From positions 65,217,790 through 65,281,789 of the forward strand of contig OZ023206.1 of assembly GCA_963995525.1 (NCBI GenBank): a stretch of 64,000 bases of DNA, given 5' to 3'. The notes under the pieces were generated by a model. The model was not told the origin of the DNA. It was given only the letters and a program-made list of their open reading frames with translations, and made no database searches. Numbering within the stretch: the first letter of the stretch is position 1; each line of letters opens with the position of its first letter. This document shows, piece after piece, positions 13,001 through 23,682 of the stretch. This stretch comes from Escarpia spicata (Eukaryota; Annelida; Polychaeta; Sabellida; Siboglinidae). The translations under genes were made by a program, and so were the position numbers.

Positions 13001-13440
13001 CTATTGGCACAGAGGAGAGAACCGACACTAACTCACATTAATTGATATGTAAATAATTAGTTTACCCAACGATCTATAATCCGACTAAGTCTGCGTGAAC
13101 GCAACATTTGTCTAATGGCGGTATACGGTATATATTGTGTAACGAACAATTACGCTCGGGTTTAACACAATGTTCGTGGCATAACTTTAACGCTTAGAAT
13201 GCAATGTAACTACATTCAACGATCTACGCCTCTTCAGCTTCCAAATCCACTTGCCATTTTTGCAATGCTTAACTTGCTGTTGCGACTGGAACGCCGCCTG
13301 GTGGTGGGCTTCTGTCGAAGGTAGAGCGAGTAGAGAGGAGCGCACAACCAGAGGAGGCCGCTCGACATACACACGAGGGCCGTGTTCCGGAAACATCGCG
13401 TCACATCCGGTGTGGATGAGTTGACACTCAACTGGTAGCT
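6882..13440 (-). CDS. ABCC: ABCC/MRP1-type ABC transporter, partial gene (six exons of TMD0-L0)
   Basis: Six exons spliced 13440-13255, 10025-9900, 8913-8776, 8222-8052, 7398-7337, 7013-6882 give about 271 codons in one frame. The product follows the N-terminal TMD0 and L0 linker of MRP1-type transporters, which export glutathione and glucuronide conjugates with ATP. Landmarks in order: PDVTRCFRNTALV; LYSLYL helix end; WEFHKGVHSSGVLWIFW; LQLVLASFVDR; FLSRITFWWVMG at the exon junction; IIIKGFRKTIRFEDVYAI. From SHVLRM to VDR the length equals the human family member exactly (40 residues) with the GTACGT donor. Exon phases agree at every junction. The first exon with the start Met was not found upstream of 13440, and core transmembrane and nucleotide-binding exons are absent from the window. 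No stop or frameshift lies in the exons. ABCC1 versus close paralogues (ABCC2, ABCC3) cannot be decided. Confidence 0.88.
7337..7398 (-). CDS. ABCC: ABCC exon: FLSRITFWW motif
   Basis: A 62-base exon between acceptor TCTTTCAG (ends 7399) and donor GTAAGT (7336-7331). Encodes KPSPEIEAHFLSRITFWWVM plus two bases of Gly. The SFLSRITFWW block is diagnostic of ABCC transporters. Confidence 0.9.
7435..7730 (+). repeat. Simple-repeat-rich intron segment
   Basis: Degenerate GGAT/GATG units (about 7440-7560), then three CATAGAAACATA-type units (about 7625-7665), then an AGACAGAC run (about 7683-7722). All lie in an ABCC intron. Confidence 0.8.
8052..8222 (-). CDS. ABCC: ABCC exon: last TMD0 helix and extended loop
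   Basis: Acceptor TTCCATTTTAG ends at 8223; donor GTAAGC lies at 8051-8046. The exon is 57 codons, phase 0 at both ends. It encodes GKFDEERGFILLCV, LQLVLASFVDR, then a 26-residue loop (AALTRPATRPMT to NIHV) before the next exon. Related proteins have about 11 residues there, so the loop is long. A GTTAGT donor inside the exon (near 8088) would shorten it but breaks the frame. Confidence 0.8.
8776..8913 (-). CDS. ABCC: ABCC exon: TMD0 helix with HKGVHSSGVL
   Basis: A 46-codon exon, phase 0 at both ends, acceptor CCTGAAG and donor GTACGT. Encodes AMAMAFISWEFHKGVHSSGV then LWIFWFTQVTFDLVALWSHV. The rKGvqSSGv motif before a transmembrane helix is typical of the family. Confidence 0.88.
9900..10025 (-). 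CDS. ABCC: ABCC exon: second TMD0 helix
   Basis: A 42-codon exon, phase 0 at both ends, acceptor ATTTTCAG and donor GTAAGT at 9899-9894. Encodes LACVALCGTAVVDLTLTV, then DDVTLDTRQGALYTRAAVHV. Conservation is weaker than in neighbours. The frame, splice sites and hydrophobic profile support it. Confidence 0.78.
10225..10239 (+). repeat. Target-site duplication, 3' side of the RTE element
   Basis: TTTGCTACATAGGTC, matching 14 of 15 bases with the copy at 12823-12837 on the other side of the element. Confidence 0.8.
10240..12822 (-). mobile_element. RTE-clade non-LTR retrotransposon, catalytically deleted
   Basis: On the minus strand: an APE endonuclease (about 12810-12306, starting MGKIKLVKLEVGS, with IGAGYKLYYHGEDE and DLNGHVGRERTGY), a linker (12228-11565), an RT (11498-11000) with GKGDIQECKNYRGIKLL, FGFMPGRSTTDVL and VFIDLEKAYDRVPKEEIW, and a C-terminal region (11013-10300) ending MRREEEHIVRRVL and RRGRPKTRWKD. 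These motifs are characteristic of RTE elements. Right after KEEIW (about 11005) the frame jumps to YLETWRKALEERGI. About 100 residues with motif B and the FADD box are gone, so this copy cannot polymerise. The 3' end has a short (GAA)n tail at 10241-10252. A 15-bp duplicated target flanks it. It lies in the ABCC intron between exons 13255 and 10025, same strand. Confidence 0.92.
12823..12837 (+). repeat. Target-site duplication, 5' side of the RTE element
   Basis: TTTGCCACATAGGTC, one mismatch from 10225-10239. The pair defines the element ends. Confidence 0.8.
13255..13440 (-). CDS. ABCC: ABCC exon: N-terminal helix of TMD0
   Basis: A 62-codon exon, phase 0 at both ends. Acceptor GTTTCCGCTCCAG ends at 13441. 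Encodes SYQLSVNSSTPDVTRCFRNT, then ALVCMSSGLLWLCAPLYSLY and a basic loop ending LSIAKM. The PDvTrCFrNT block with an N-glycosylation sequon (NSS) upstream matches the extracellular N-terminus of MRP1-type proteins. The best donor is GCAAGT (13254-13249), a GC-AG intron; no GT donor fits. Confidence 0.85.
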
Positions 13441-13476
13441 CTGGAGCGGAAACAACGTGACCATAAAGCGAAGTGT

Positions 13477-13590
13477 TTGTTTGTTTGCGTTTGTGTATGT
13501 GTGTGTGTATGTGTGCGTCCGAGCGAGTGTTTGTGTGGTGGTGTGTGTATGTGTGTTCGTGCGTGCGTGCGTGCGTGCGTGCGTAATTAC
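13477..13590 (+). repeat. GT-rich and (GTGC)n microsatellite
   Basis: TGTGTG runs followed by about eight GTGC units, just upstream of the first visible ABCC exon. Confidence 0.9.
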
Positions 13591-13599
13591 ATCAGTATG

Positions 13600-14330
13600 C
13601 CTATGAAACGAGCGCGAGATAACACACCGGTCATAAAAAGTCCATCGCCAAAGCTAGTTGTTGCAGCGAATGAACTTCACAGGTGTAACCCGGAGACGAC
13701 GTTCTACCAAGAGAAGTGCACATAACGTCGCGGATACTCTGCCATGTCTACTCGCGAACGGTAAGCTTAGGGTGTTGAATCTGTGGTGTACAGTGTCATC
13801 ATCGACTTGCCTGTCAGCTTAGATACGATTTGGTTTGCATTTTGCACCCCGTCAAAAGAAGACTGATTTTGATAATCTGTTATCCCCCCCCCCCGCAGAT
13901 GTCCACAGCGAAAATCTGGGCAGTCCTGGTATGACCCGGAGAACGTACTCGTTTTTGCGACTTTACCTTTCTGGCGCAGGCCAATTATTGTTTTCGTGCA
14001 TCGCACGTGGAACATTGCTATTGTCTTCTCTTGCATGGTGCAGGTTTTCCACGTCGCACTGCTATGGCGTAGCATCTTATGTACGTATGATTCGTATACG
14101 CAACACATGATGCGAACAGTGAGGTACTATAATGTTTGTCCAGATCAGTTGAGAAAGTCGACCGAATACGAATAAGATTCTTAACTAACTATTTAGTTAG
14201 CTTTCTAGGAATGACAAGCTGCAGTAGTGGACCCGAGACAGGTCAGTTCAGGTGGTCAACATTTCTCATTTGTTTTATTGTTGTATCCATGCTTGGTTGT
14301 CATCCTAATTGGCTCTTGGTTGCCGCCTAC
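13600..14330. other. No recognisable gene
   Basis: Includes a C-rich run near 13884-13896. The first ABCC exon, expected upstream of 13440 on the minus strand, could not be identified here. Confidence 0.4.
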
Positions 14331-14331
14331 G

Positions 14332-14673
14332 TAATACGTGTGTATCAAGTTCAAATTTACCGCAGGTCTTCACCTCTTCGTCTACAGCGAAGTTTGTTGT
14401 AGTGGCTGGTAGGAGGTATAGAAGGCAACGGTATTTTAATACTGGACTTATGTACTATACCAAGTGCTTTCTGTCCTCTGAACTGTTGACCTTAGTGAAT
14501 TCATAATTACGTAACAAACATAAGGGTTTTTGATCCAGTTTCGTGTCAATCACTTCACATGGACGTTGTTAAGTGTTCCGTCCTTGACAGTGGAGAACGA
14601 CAGTTGACAGCACATATGTGCGACGTGGATGCGACAATTTATGGACAACCTTGTACTTAATTAATGGCATACT
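14332..14673 (+). repeat. Interspersed repeat A, copy 1
   Basis: 342 bp starting TAATACGTGTGTATCAAG and ending TTAATTAATGGCATACT, repeated at 15472-15813 with a handful of substitutions. No coding capacity. The offset between copies is exactly 1140 bases. Confidence 0.95.
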
Positions 14674-14711
14674 GAACCTTCTTGTACAAGAACATACAGT
14701 TCAGTGTACAG
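14674..14711 (+). repeat. Repeat C, copy 1
   Basis: A 38-bp block GAACCTTCTTGTACAAGAAC and onward, with an internal palindromic TTGTACAAG. It recurs at 16024-16061 as ...TCGTACAAG.... It separates repeat A from repeat B in copy 1. Confidence 0.85.
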
Positions 14712-14714
14712 CAC

Positions 14715-15469
14715 ATTTGTATTAATTTCATGATGTATCCGTATGCCGGAGGGATGGTGGGAGGGAGTGAGGAAGGGAGGGAGGAAGGAGGAGGAGGAGG
14801 AGGAGGAGGAGGAGAGAGCGAGTGGGGAACGGACGGACGGACGAACTGACACACAGAAAGACAGAGAGACAAAAATATACAGAGACAGACAGGAACAGGG
14901 AGATAGAACGAGAACGCACATCTTCATATTGCAATGCAACCAACAATAGCTTAACTACAATTTAAATATAACCGCATGAACAAACACCAACGCACAATAT
15001 TTACTCAGTGTACAACCGTACCGGCATAATACTGGACTCGCGATTTCGATATGTGCCTTACTAAACACTAGGTGACAAGCTCAGTCACCAATTAGTGTTC
15101 CGCGCTAAAGCGTAGTGATACAATTAGTTATATAACAACAACTATTTAGTATAAATTTGCCAAAGCCAAAGGGGTAGTGCCCCAACGCACCTCCCAAATA
15201 CGCTACAGAATAGGCCAACTTCCAGAGTACCGTTTCAATAACATTCGTACGAGCTCATAAGCTGGATTTTTTTCTTTAAAACCGATCGCAGTCATTTTGT
15301 ACTAAAACTGTTAAAACCAGGGGCACTTTCGCCGATGTGTGACGGAGACACACACGGCGGTTTTTTTTGAAAAAAGCCCTTTGAAGCTAACAAGGGATTC
15401 TATTAAATGATGGTTTTCCTTACGAGGTCTTTGTCTTAGTGAAACGGCTCCCAAATAACACTTACAGAA
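14715..15469 (+). repeat. Interspersed repeat B, copy 1
   Basis: 755 bp almost identical to 17203-17955. Starts ATTTGTATTAATTTCATG and contains a polypurine (GGA)n/(GGGA)n tract (14755-14816) and an ACAGAGAGACA-rich tract. The copies differ mainly in (GGA)n length and an 8-base insertion at the T8 run in copy 2. Confidence 0.95.
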
Positions 15470-15471
15470 TA

Positions 15472-15813
15472 TAATACGTGTGTATCAAGTTCAAATTTAT
15501 CGCAGGTCTTCACCTATTCGTCTACAGCGAAGTTTGTCGTAGTGGCTGGTAGGAGGTATAGAAGGCAACGGTATTTTAATACAAGACTTATGTATTATGC
15601 CAAGTATTTTCTGTCCTCTGAACTGTTGACCTTAGTGGATTCATAATTACGTAACAAACATAAGGGTTTTTGATCCAGTTTCGTGTCAATCACTTCACAT
15701 GGACGTTGTTAAGTGTTCCGTCCTTGACAGTGGAGAACGACAGTTGACAGCACATATGTGCGACGTGGATGCGACAATTTATGGACAACCTTGTACTTAA
15801 TTAATGGCATACT
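15472..15813 (+). repeat. Interspersed repeat A, copy 2
   Basis: Second copy of the 342-bp block, immediately after repeat B copy 1. It is followed by about 210 bases absent from copy 1 before repeat C copy 2. Confidence 0.95.
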
Positions 15814-16023
15814 AATAAGTAAAACCGCATTTATCTTATGCGGACACGTATCTTCCTGAACCGATGGGGCTGGTTTCCCCTGAATTGAAAATCTTTGCAC
15901 GAATGTTTCACGTAGCAGACCTCTGGACCTGCACTTGCTCTTACTTATTTTGATGTTGACACCTCGTTGATTTTCAAGAGGATAGGCAAAAAAAAGTCGA
16001 CAAGATCGGAATGTGTTGATGTC

Positions 16024-16061
16024 TGAACCTTCTCGTACAAGAACATACAGTTCAGTGTACA
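16024..16061 (+). repeat. Repeat C, copy 2
   Basis: Second copy of the 38-bp block, now followed by unrelated sequence up to repeat B copy 2. Confidence 0.8.
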
Positions 16062-17202
16062 CCCCAGCGTACGCGTGCAGCATCCCGTCATATGCTTTCT
16101 AAAAGCAAAATATTTACCCAGCTAAGATATATATATCTCGTAATATCATATAACTGCGACAGGACTTCAGATTACATCAAATTAATTCCTATTGTATGGC
16201 GTAGCGTGTGTTTGGCAAAAGGCATATTTGCGAACATCTGAATTGTGAAATAATATCATTAATTTGTTTTGCTGTGTCGCGTTTAGCGTATCGTGGACAT
16301 TAGATCTGGCAATCTGACATGGGCTTAATCAAGTCTGTCGATGACTTTGATTCTGTTTGAACACGCACGCCTATCTAGGATTCTATAAGTACAGAAACGG
16401 CCCGCGGAATGGGAAACACCTCTGTAGCGACGTCAATCATTATTCTGGAATTTTCATATCCGATTCTTGTGCGGATACGATTCGAATCGCTACACGGAGC
16501 GATTCAATTTGCCGGATACACATCCACATGAAAAAACTCATCCGCCTATTACTCCAAGAGCGGTCATTTATTTGCTAAAAATTACCGGGTGTACGTGGAC
16601 ATTTCTGAATAGCCCCACACTTGCGTTATTCAAAACACCGCGTCTTATGGTTCGCGAGCGGTGGTCCGACGTGCTAGGGGATGATGAACGCCCTTAGGTG
16701 TGAATAATAAAATATAGGGTTAGGGGTAAATAGTAGTCCATTTTACGAACACACATCTTCCAAACTATAGCAAATATGGTATCATTGGGAAGGTATTTGA
16801 AGACTTTTTCCAAATATGTCATACTTACTATGTAATGACGTCATATGTGTCTGGTGCTATAAATTACTCTACATTTTAGTCCTAGGGAATTTCAGCAACA
16901 GTGTTTTTCAAGACAGCACAACATACAAATGTGAAATCCAGTTGTCTTCCTTCTAGAAGTGGAAGCCATTATATAGTGTTTACTGCTTTATTACAAGCGT
17001 AATTAATGAAAAAAGGTGGTGGGAGTAGATATCAGTCCACTTCATCAATACATAGTTGCATAAATTTCCCAGGTAGAAGGGTTTTATCTATCTGAACGAC
17101 GGATTAAAAGTGAACTCATTTATATATAATAGTTCATATATGACGTCATTACATCACCATTACCTAATAATTATGACATATTTCGAATGTATTGATGACA
17201 CT
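16062..17202. other. No recognisable gene; spacer between repeat copies
   Basis: Sequence between repeat C copy 2 and repeat B copy 2. No coding similarity or repeat structure recognised. Confidence 0.5.
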
Positions 17203-17955
17203 ATTTGTATTAATTTCATGATGTATCCGTATGCCGGAGGGATGGTGGGAGGGAGTGAGGAAGGGAGGGAGGAAGGAGGAGGAGGAGGAGGAGAGAGCGA
17301 GTGGGGAACGGACGGACGGACGAACTGACACACAGAAAGACAGAGAGACAAAAATATACAGAGACAGACAGGAACAGGGAGATAGAACGAGAACGCACAT
17401 CTTCATATTGCAATGCAACCAACAATAGCTTAACTACAATTTAAATATAACCGCATGAACAAACACCAACGCACAATATTTACTCAGTGTACAACCATAC
17501 CGACGTAATACTGGACTCGTGATTTCGATATGTGCCTTACTAAACACTAGGTGACAAGCTCAGTCACCAATTAGTGTTCCGCGCTAAAGCGTAGTGATAC
17601 AATTAGTTATATAACAACAACTATTTAGTATAAATTTGCCAAAGCCAAAGGGGTAGTGCCCCAACGCACCTCCCAAATACGCTACAGAATAGGCCAACTT
17701 CCAGAGTACCGTTTCAATAACATTCGTACAAGCTCATAAGCTGGATTTTTTTCTTTAAAACCGATCGCAGTCATTTTGTACTAAAACTGTTAAAACCAGG
17801 GGCACTTTCGCCGATGTGTGACGGAGACACACACGGCGGTTTTTTTTGCCTTTTGAAAAAAGCCCTTTGAAGCTAACAAGGGATTCTATTAAATGATGGT
17901 TTTCCTTACGAGGTCTTTGTCTTAGTGAAACGGCTCCCAAATAACACTTACAGAA
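17203..17955 (+). repeat. Interspersed repeat B, copy 2
   Basis: Same extent as copy 1 (14715-15469), with a shorter (GGA)n tract (17276-17293) and insert GCCTTTT after the T8 run. High identity implies recent duplication or transposition of a non-autonomous unit. Confidence 0.95.
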
Positions 17956-18364
17956 AAATTAAACATCTCATACATATGTGGTAAATAGGTAACATGTCGT
18001 GGAGTCACAGCCTAACAGTCTGGTCCGCGTGGAGATCAATGCTGCGCACTATCGAGGACACGTTAATATGTATGAAAAAAAGCCACATATGGCACACTTA
18101 CCCAGAAAACGTCATCTTCGCCACAGAAATCATCCCACCGAAGAGTAGCGTTCATCTTGAAATGCTCTGGAAGGTTCGTGACACGAGTGAAAAACGCGCA
18201 GACATACGACAGACGTGAAGAAACACGTCACAGTATTCATCTGTTTTAATTAACTGGAGTATGATTGGCAGCAGCTTGGGGACTTGTCGAAACAACTCAA
18301 TTTGAATTTGCCGCTGTAAGGGAACGTATCAAAAGTATTATTTTTATTAACTCATGTAAGTGGG

Positions 18365-18500
18365 TCGGGTGGCGTAGCAGGTGGAGCGTCAGATTCTGAA
18401 TAGAGACATTCCGGGTTCGTTTCCTCTTGCTGCCGTGTCGAACTTTGGGCTAGTTCGTTCACTTTATGTTGCTACAGTTACCTATCTGCATAAAGAGTGC
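18365..18500 (+). mobile_element. Possible tRNA-derived SINE head
   Basis: TGGCGTAGCAGGTGGA resembles a pol III A box. CCGGGTTCGTTTCC, about 45 bases on, resembles a B box. No cloverleaf or anticodon arm can be drawn, so it is not a tRNA gene. The 3' limit is uncertain; a LINE 3' tail follows directly. Confidence 0.5.
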
Positions 18501-18504
18501 CTGA

Positions 18505-18573
18505 TTATATGAATGAATGAATGAACGTTTATTCAACAACAACAACAACAACATAATACATGCACAGTATGGT

Positions 18574-18629
<56 letters not shown>

Positions 18630-19310
18630 GCTGCTGAAAGGACATAGCTGAAGTCATAGACTTATGTGTTGCTATGCCCTACTCGAACTATGAAAACTGA
18701 ATAAATACAACAGGAATTGTAAATAAATCACAAAATAATATTCACAACTCATATATAGACTGTTTACTATAGTGCTTGTGTTACTATTACATGGATTAAC
18801 AATTCACAAATATGTAGAAAGTAATGACAACTTGATTGCTTTTTAAATTGTGTTAAACTTGGAAGCTGAGTCAATTTATTTGGTAAATTGTTCAACGTTT
18901 TTATACCCTTGACGGTGATTGACTGCAGTCGGAGGGTGGTGTTTGTCTTTTTAACATAGAACAGTTTGCTTTGTCTTGTATCATGTATGTGTATAGCTGC
19001 GGTTGGTTCAAATAATGCTTGAACACGACCATTTAAAGAATAGTTGTTTGCTTTATAAAGTATGATCATAGTCTTGTATTTAACTAAATCATGAAATTTA
19101 AGCATGTTTGAGAGATGGAAAAATACAGATGTATGATCATGGTAATTAAGATTATAAATAATCCGTATAGCTTTTTTCTGTAACATAAATATTTTTCTGA
19201 GTCTAGATTGATAAGTATTTCCCCAGATCTCACAGCAATATGACATATGTGGTTCAACAAGTGAATTATATAATGTGTGTAACGCTTGACAATCAAGAAC
19301 ATGCCTAGTT
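18505..19310 (-). mobile_element. 5'-truncated non-LTR retrotransposon (RT C-terminus and 3' tail)
   Basis: The minus-strand frame 19246-18767 gives SYCCEIWGNTYQSRLRKIF, LQKKAIRIIYNLNYHDHT and a region ending TLNNLPNKLTQLPSL. This is the region after the RT thumb in CR1/L2- or Jockey-like LINEs. The 3' end reads GTTGAATAAACGTTCATTCA with (ATTC)n at about 18510-18525, a typical LINE tail. A related tail occurs on the plus strand near 39139 and 51352. Catalytic domains are absent. A (CAG)n expansion sits in the 3' UTR. Confidence 0.8.
18575..18636 (+). repeat. (CTG)n microsatellite
   Basis: About 20 CTG units with one CTA interruption, within the 3' UTR of the LINE fragment. A short (AAC)n run lies at 18532-18552. 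Confidence 0.97.
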
Positions 19311-19319
19311 TTCTACAAA

Positions 19320-20550
19320 ACTGCTATGTTTTTTTTATACTTATAGACAGTGGTTGATATTATGTTTACAAATCGCGCAAATTCGGACAGACAAACAGGA
19401 AACGTGAGGGAATTAAGTATGCGTCTTCGCGCTATGTGGGAACTTATCTTTACTGTACATTCCTCTATAGACTATATATATGTGATAAAATCTAGGCACA
19501 TGCGGGATGAATATACACGTAATTATAAACAAACAGTTGTGTGTGTGCGTGCGTGCGTGCGCCCGCGCGCGCTAAATGCACTGTATACGCACTAGGCTAT
19601 TTTGTTGCGTATGACAAATGACACTTCTGTTTAACATAATAAATGACCCGAACATTAATACAGGTATACCTCCCCAGAGGCTTTCGACTTCTCAAGATTG
19701 GTTCGGTTTAACTAGTACAACAATCGTCCCACAAGTTTAAATAGGTAAATATTTGTTTTAATGATAAACAATCAACTAACCTGGACGCACTCGCATCGCA
19801 ACATGCAAACAGAAACATAATAGATAGTTATTAAAAACAGTACTTGTGGTAAAACTATATTGACACAAAACAGTCATGTAAAAAGATCAGTGGGTAATGT
19901 TAATGCGTAATGTCTGAATGGCGGATTTGGTGACATACTTTCCAATTCAGCACGAAGCTGGTCAGGCGTGATAATCAGTAGCGATTGGAAACCTAAGACA
20001 AATGCAACTACGCTGGCCGTGATAGAGCATTACACATTCGACACCTACGTGGGTTATCCGTGTCCCGTTGGAGACCAGGTGCCACCAAATGTAGGTCAAC
20101 ACATCAGTGCCGCACACTTCCGAACATACATGTAGGGATTAGCACACTGATCGTTTTCCCATTGGCGACCATGTTAACGTTTTGTCTGATTATAAGGAAA
20201 CGTGACCTATAAAATGTCTTAAACTTCTCACCTGCTGTTATCATCATCTCATTGACATGCTGGTCGAGTTTAGTCAAAATCTAATAAGCAGGTGAATATT
20301 GAAAAAAAATTCCCTAAAATATACTGCACTTTTTCGTCTGTAACCAAGCAGGAAGTCTAACAGTGTCCTGACCCCTGTATGTCACACGGGGAGTCGGATT
20401 TGTTAGTTAGGGGAATTACACTTTTTATTATATCTTAGGCATCGGAATCAGAGGGGGTGGGGGGCGCAGCCCGAATATTTTAGATGGGGGCTAGAGACAG
20501 GATAATCCTCCAATATTAAATTTAGAGCTTCGTTAAAAGGTAGTTTTTGT
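19320..20550. other. No recognisable gene
   Basis: Contains a short (GTGC)n run at about 19540-19562. Open frames show no family similarity. Confidence 0.5.
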
Positions 20551-20554
20551 GATC

Positions 20555-20790
20555 CTCAAGGGGCGTGCTATTTTACGTTTTTGGAGAGTCTCAAGGTGGA
20601 GTTTTGTTGGCGAGCCTCAAAGGGGTGCAATTTGAGAGTTTTGTAGAGCTCAAAGGTGTTTTGGCCAGCCTCAAGGGGGTGCAATTTGAGAGTTTGGAGA
20701 GACTGGAGGTGGGTTGTTAGTTGGCCTAAATGGGGGAGGGGTGCAAATAGAGGTTCGTGGAGAGCTCCCAGCCCGCCAATATTAACCACG
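20555..20790 (+). repeat. Degenerate tandem repeat, GAGCCTCAAgGGGGTGCAAtTT type
   Basis: Three to four diverged units of about 57 bases, each with (GAG)CCTCAA, GGGGTGCAATTTGAGAG and TTTGGAGAG segments. Related sequence recurs at about 42275-42490 and 54575-54790. Confidence 0.7.
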
Positions 20791-21278
20791 TTCCGACGCC
20801 ACTGTGTGTTAATTCTAAACACTTGTGCATGAAAATGCATTTCTAAGTAGATTTACGGAGTACATTGGGTATGTATTTCAATTATACACATAGCACGTTG
20901 TTCGTGACAATCCATAACTATCTATAAAAACTAGTGTACTTCCCCTTTTTATGACTAAATTAGCCACGTGTTTTATGTATTGAATGGATATGTAAAAGAG
21001 GGTGTAGATTAATCGATAACTAGTGACATGCAAGAGAATGTGTCAAACCTTTGCATGTGAACTTTAAATGTAGGTGCGCGCAAAATTGGCTCGATCCAAA
21101 AAACGGTTGGCTCAAAGAAGTATTCAGTTACGAGAAGCACGAACTTGAGAGAATGTGAAACGAAACCTGTATAATTGCCGAATGTCGACACAAGTATTAT
21201 AAGCAAATCACTATTATTTATTTGACATCAAACAATAAATTAAGCATCCTAGTATATTTTGTATATGGCGTAGGCACA

Positions 21279-22576
21279 AAACGGACACTTGGCAGCCAAT
21301 TGGCACATTATACTAGCCTGGGTTACCATTACCTAGGAAACGGACACTTGGCAGCCAATTGGCACATTATACTAGCCTGGGTTACCATTACCTAGGAAAC
21401 GGACACTTGGCAGCCAATTGGCACATTATACTAGCCTGGGTTACCATTACCTAGGAAACGGACACTTGGCAGCCAATTGGCACATTATACTAGCCTGGGT
21501 TACCATTACCTAGGAAACGGACACTTGGCAGCCAATTGGCACATTATACTAGCCTGGGTTACCATTACCTAGGAAACGGACACTTGGCAGCCAATTGGCA
21601 CATTATACTAGCCTGGGTTACCATTACCTAGGAAACGGACACTTGGCAGCCAATTGGCACATTATACTAGCCTGGGTTACCATTACCTAGGAAACGGACA
21701 CTTGGCAGCCAATTGGCACATTATACTAGCCTGGGTTACCATTACCTAGGAAACGGACACTTGGCAGCCAATTGGCACATTATACTAGCCTGGGTTACCA
21801 TTACCTAGGAAACGGACACTTGGCAGCCAATTGGCACATTATACTAGCCTGGGTTACCATTACCTAGGAAACGGACACTTGGCAGCCAATTGGCACATTA
21901 TACTAGCCTGGGTTACCATTACCTAGGAAACGGACACTTGGCAGCCAATTGGCACATTATACTAGCCTGGGTTACCATTACCTAGGAAACGGACACTTGG
22001 CAGCCAATTGGCACATTATACTAGCCTGGGTTACCATTACCTAGGAAACGGACACTTGGCAGCCAATTGGCACATTATACTAGCCTGGGTTACCATTACC
22101 TAGGAAACGGACACTTGGCAGCCAATTGGCACATTATACTAGCCTGGGTTACCATTACCTAGGAAACGGACACTTGGCAGCCAATTGGCACATTATACTA
22201 GCCTGGGTTACCATTACCTAGGAAACGGACACTTGGCAGCCAATTGGCACATTATACTAGCCTGGGTTACCATTACCTAGGAAACGGACACTTGGCAGCC
22301 AATTGGCACATTATACTAGCCTGGGTTACCATTACCTAGGAAACGGACACTTGGCAGCAAATTGGCACATTATACTAGCCTGGGTTACCATTACCTAGGA
22401 AACGGACACTTGGCAGCCAATTGGCACATTATACTAGCCTGGGTTACCATTACCTAGGAAACGGACACTTGGCAGCCAATTGGCACATTATACTAGCCTG
22501 GGTTACCATTACCTAGGAAACGGACACTTGGCAGCCAATTGGCACATTATACTAGCCTGGGTTACCATTACCTAGG
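21279..22576 (+). repeat. 59-bp satellite, 22 copies
   Basis: The unit starts AAACGGACACTTGGCAGCCA and ends TTACCATTACCTAGG. 1298 bases equal exactly 22 x 59. The only substitution I found is C to A at 22359, in copy 19. Each unit holds the palindrome GCCAATTGGC overlapping the inverted half-sites TTGGC-A-GCCAA, and CCTAGG. No coding frame is implied. There are no spacers between units, so it is not a CRISPR array. Confidence 0.99.
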
Positions 22577-23600
22577 CGACATTTTCTGCGATCTTCTTAA
22601 CAGCCTGCGATATTAGGAGGTACTTTTGTGCTACCCTTCAACGCCCAAATGCCCTTTTATGGTTGGTCTGATCATATCATGTACAAGGTTATTTTGACAA
22701 GACTAACATAACTAATGTGTTTACATGCGGTATAACTATCAAATAGTAAATGAATTAAAATATATATATATATATTTATTGGTTAATACCATGTTTTTTC
22801 AATAATATTCAACATTTAAGTTATATTAAAAGAAGTCACACAATAAAAATTAATAAACCTAGATTATATAAATGTTGTTTGATAAGTCACTAGGTGGCGC
22901 ACCGACTGTTCATTTGGAATCACCAGATGTCGTCAGATAGCATCACTGTTTTCGATTAATTTCTATATAGTATATTTATATATATACATATATACTATAT
23001 ACACATATATATATACATATATATATATATACATATATATGCGTACATGATAATTATTAATATTAATAATTGTTATTATTGTGTATGGTTTCGAAAAAAA
23101 CGTAAGTTACAAAATAACATTGTACAAAACAAAAATACCTTAAGGTAAAAGAACATGACTAAATGTTCATTATGACCAGACTTCTTGGTGAGCTCACAAA
23201 GATGAAATAGAGTCGGACAAGCGAGACTATCATGCAGCAAGTCCATCCCAATGTACGATCAAACATTTACATTGGCTTTCGGATTGGACGAGGGTGTTTT
23301 ACTGACTATGCAATAACTCACATACAAGTCCCTGATAACGTGCGCCTTTCGATGCGTTATTAGCATTCACACAACTATAGCCATGACAAGTTTAGAAAAT
23401 GTGGTGGGGTCAACGAGATCATATTATGATATTTGGTCGAGTATAAAAAGCAAGACTTATTAAATGTATCTGTGAAACGTTGACCAGTTAACATATATAG
23501 CTCAACTTCATGTTATGGCTTTTTTATATTTTAGGATATGTTTATGGACAATTTGCAAACAAATTAATGTCCACGATTGACCCATTTATATAATCATCGT
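22577..23600. other. AT-rich sequence without recognised gene
   Basis: Contains (TA)n/(ATATAC)n microsatellites at about 22758-22776 and 22966-23042. Nothing coding was recognised. Confidence 0.6.
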
Positions 23601-23682
23601 CATGGTCGAATGGAAGCGGCACCATGTTTTCTCCGTATTCTTGTTTTGCATCATTCGTGAAACCTCAGCTCTTAGTAAGCAC

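Noticed and set aside
16710..16735. Possible telomeric repeat (AGGGTTAGGGG)
   Set aside because: Only two imperfect TTAGGG-like units without an array.
18365..18435. tRNA gene
   Set aside because: A- and B-box-like motifs are present but no acceptor or anticodon stem pairs; called a SINE head instead.
21279..22576. CRISPR-like array
   Set aside because: Units are contiguous with no variable spacers, and the genome is eukaryotic.
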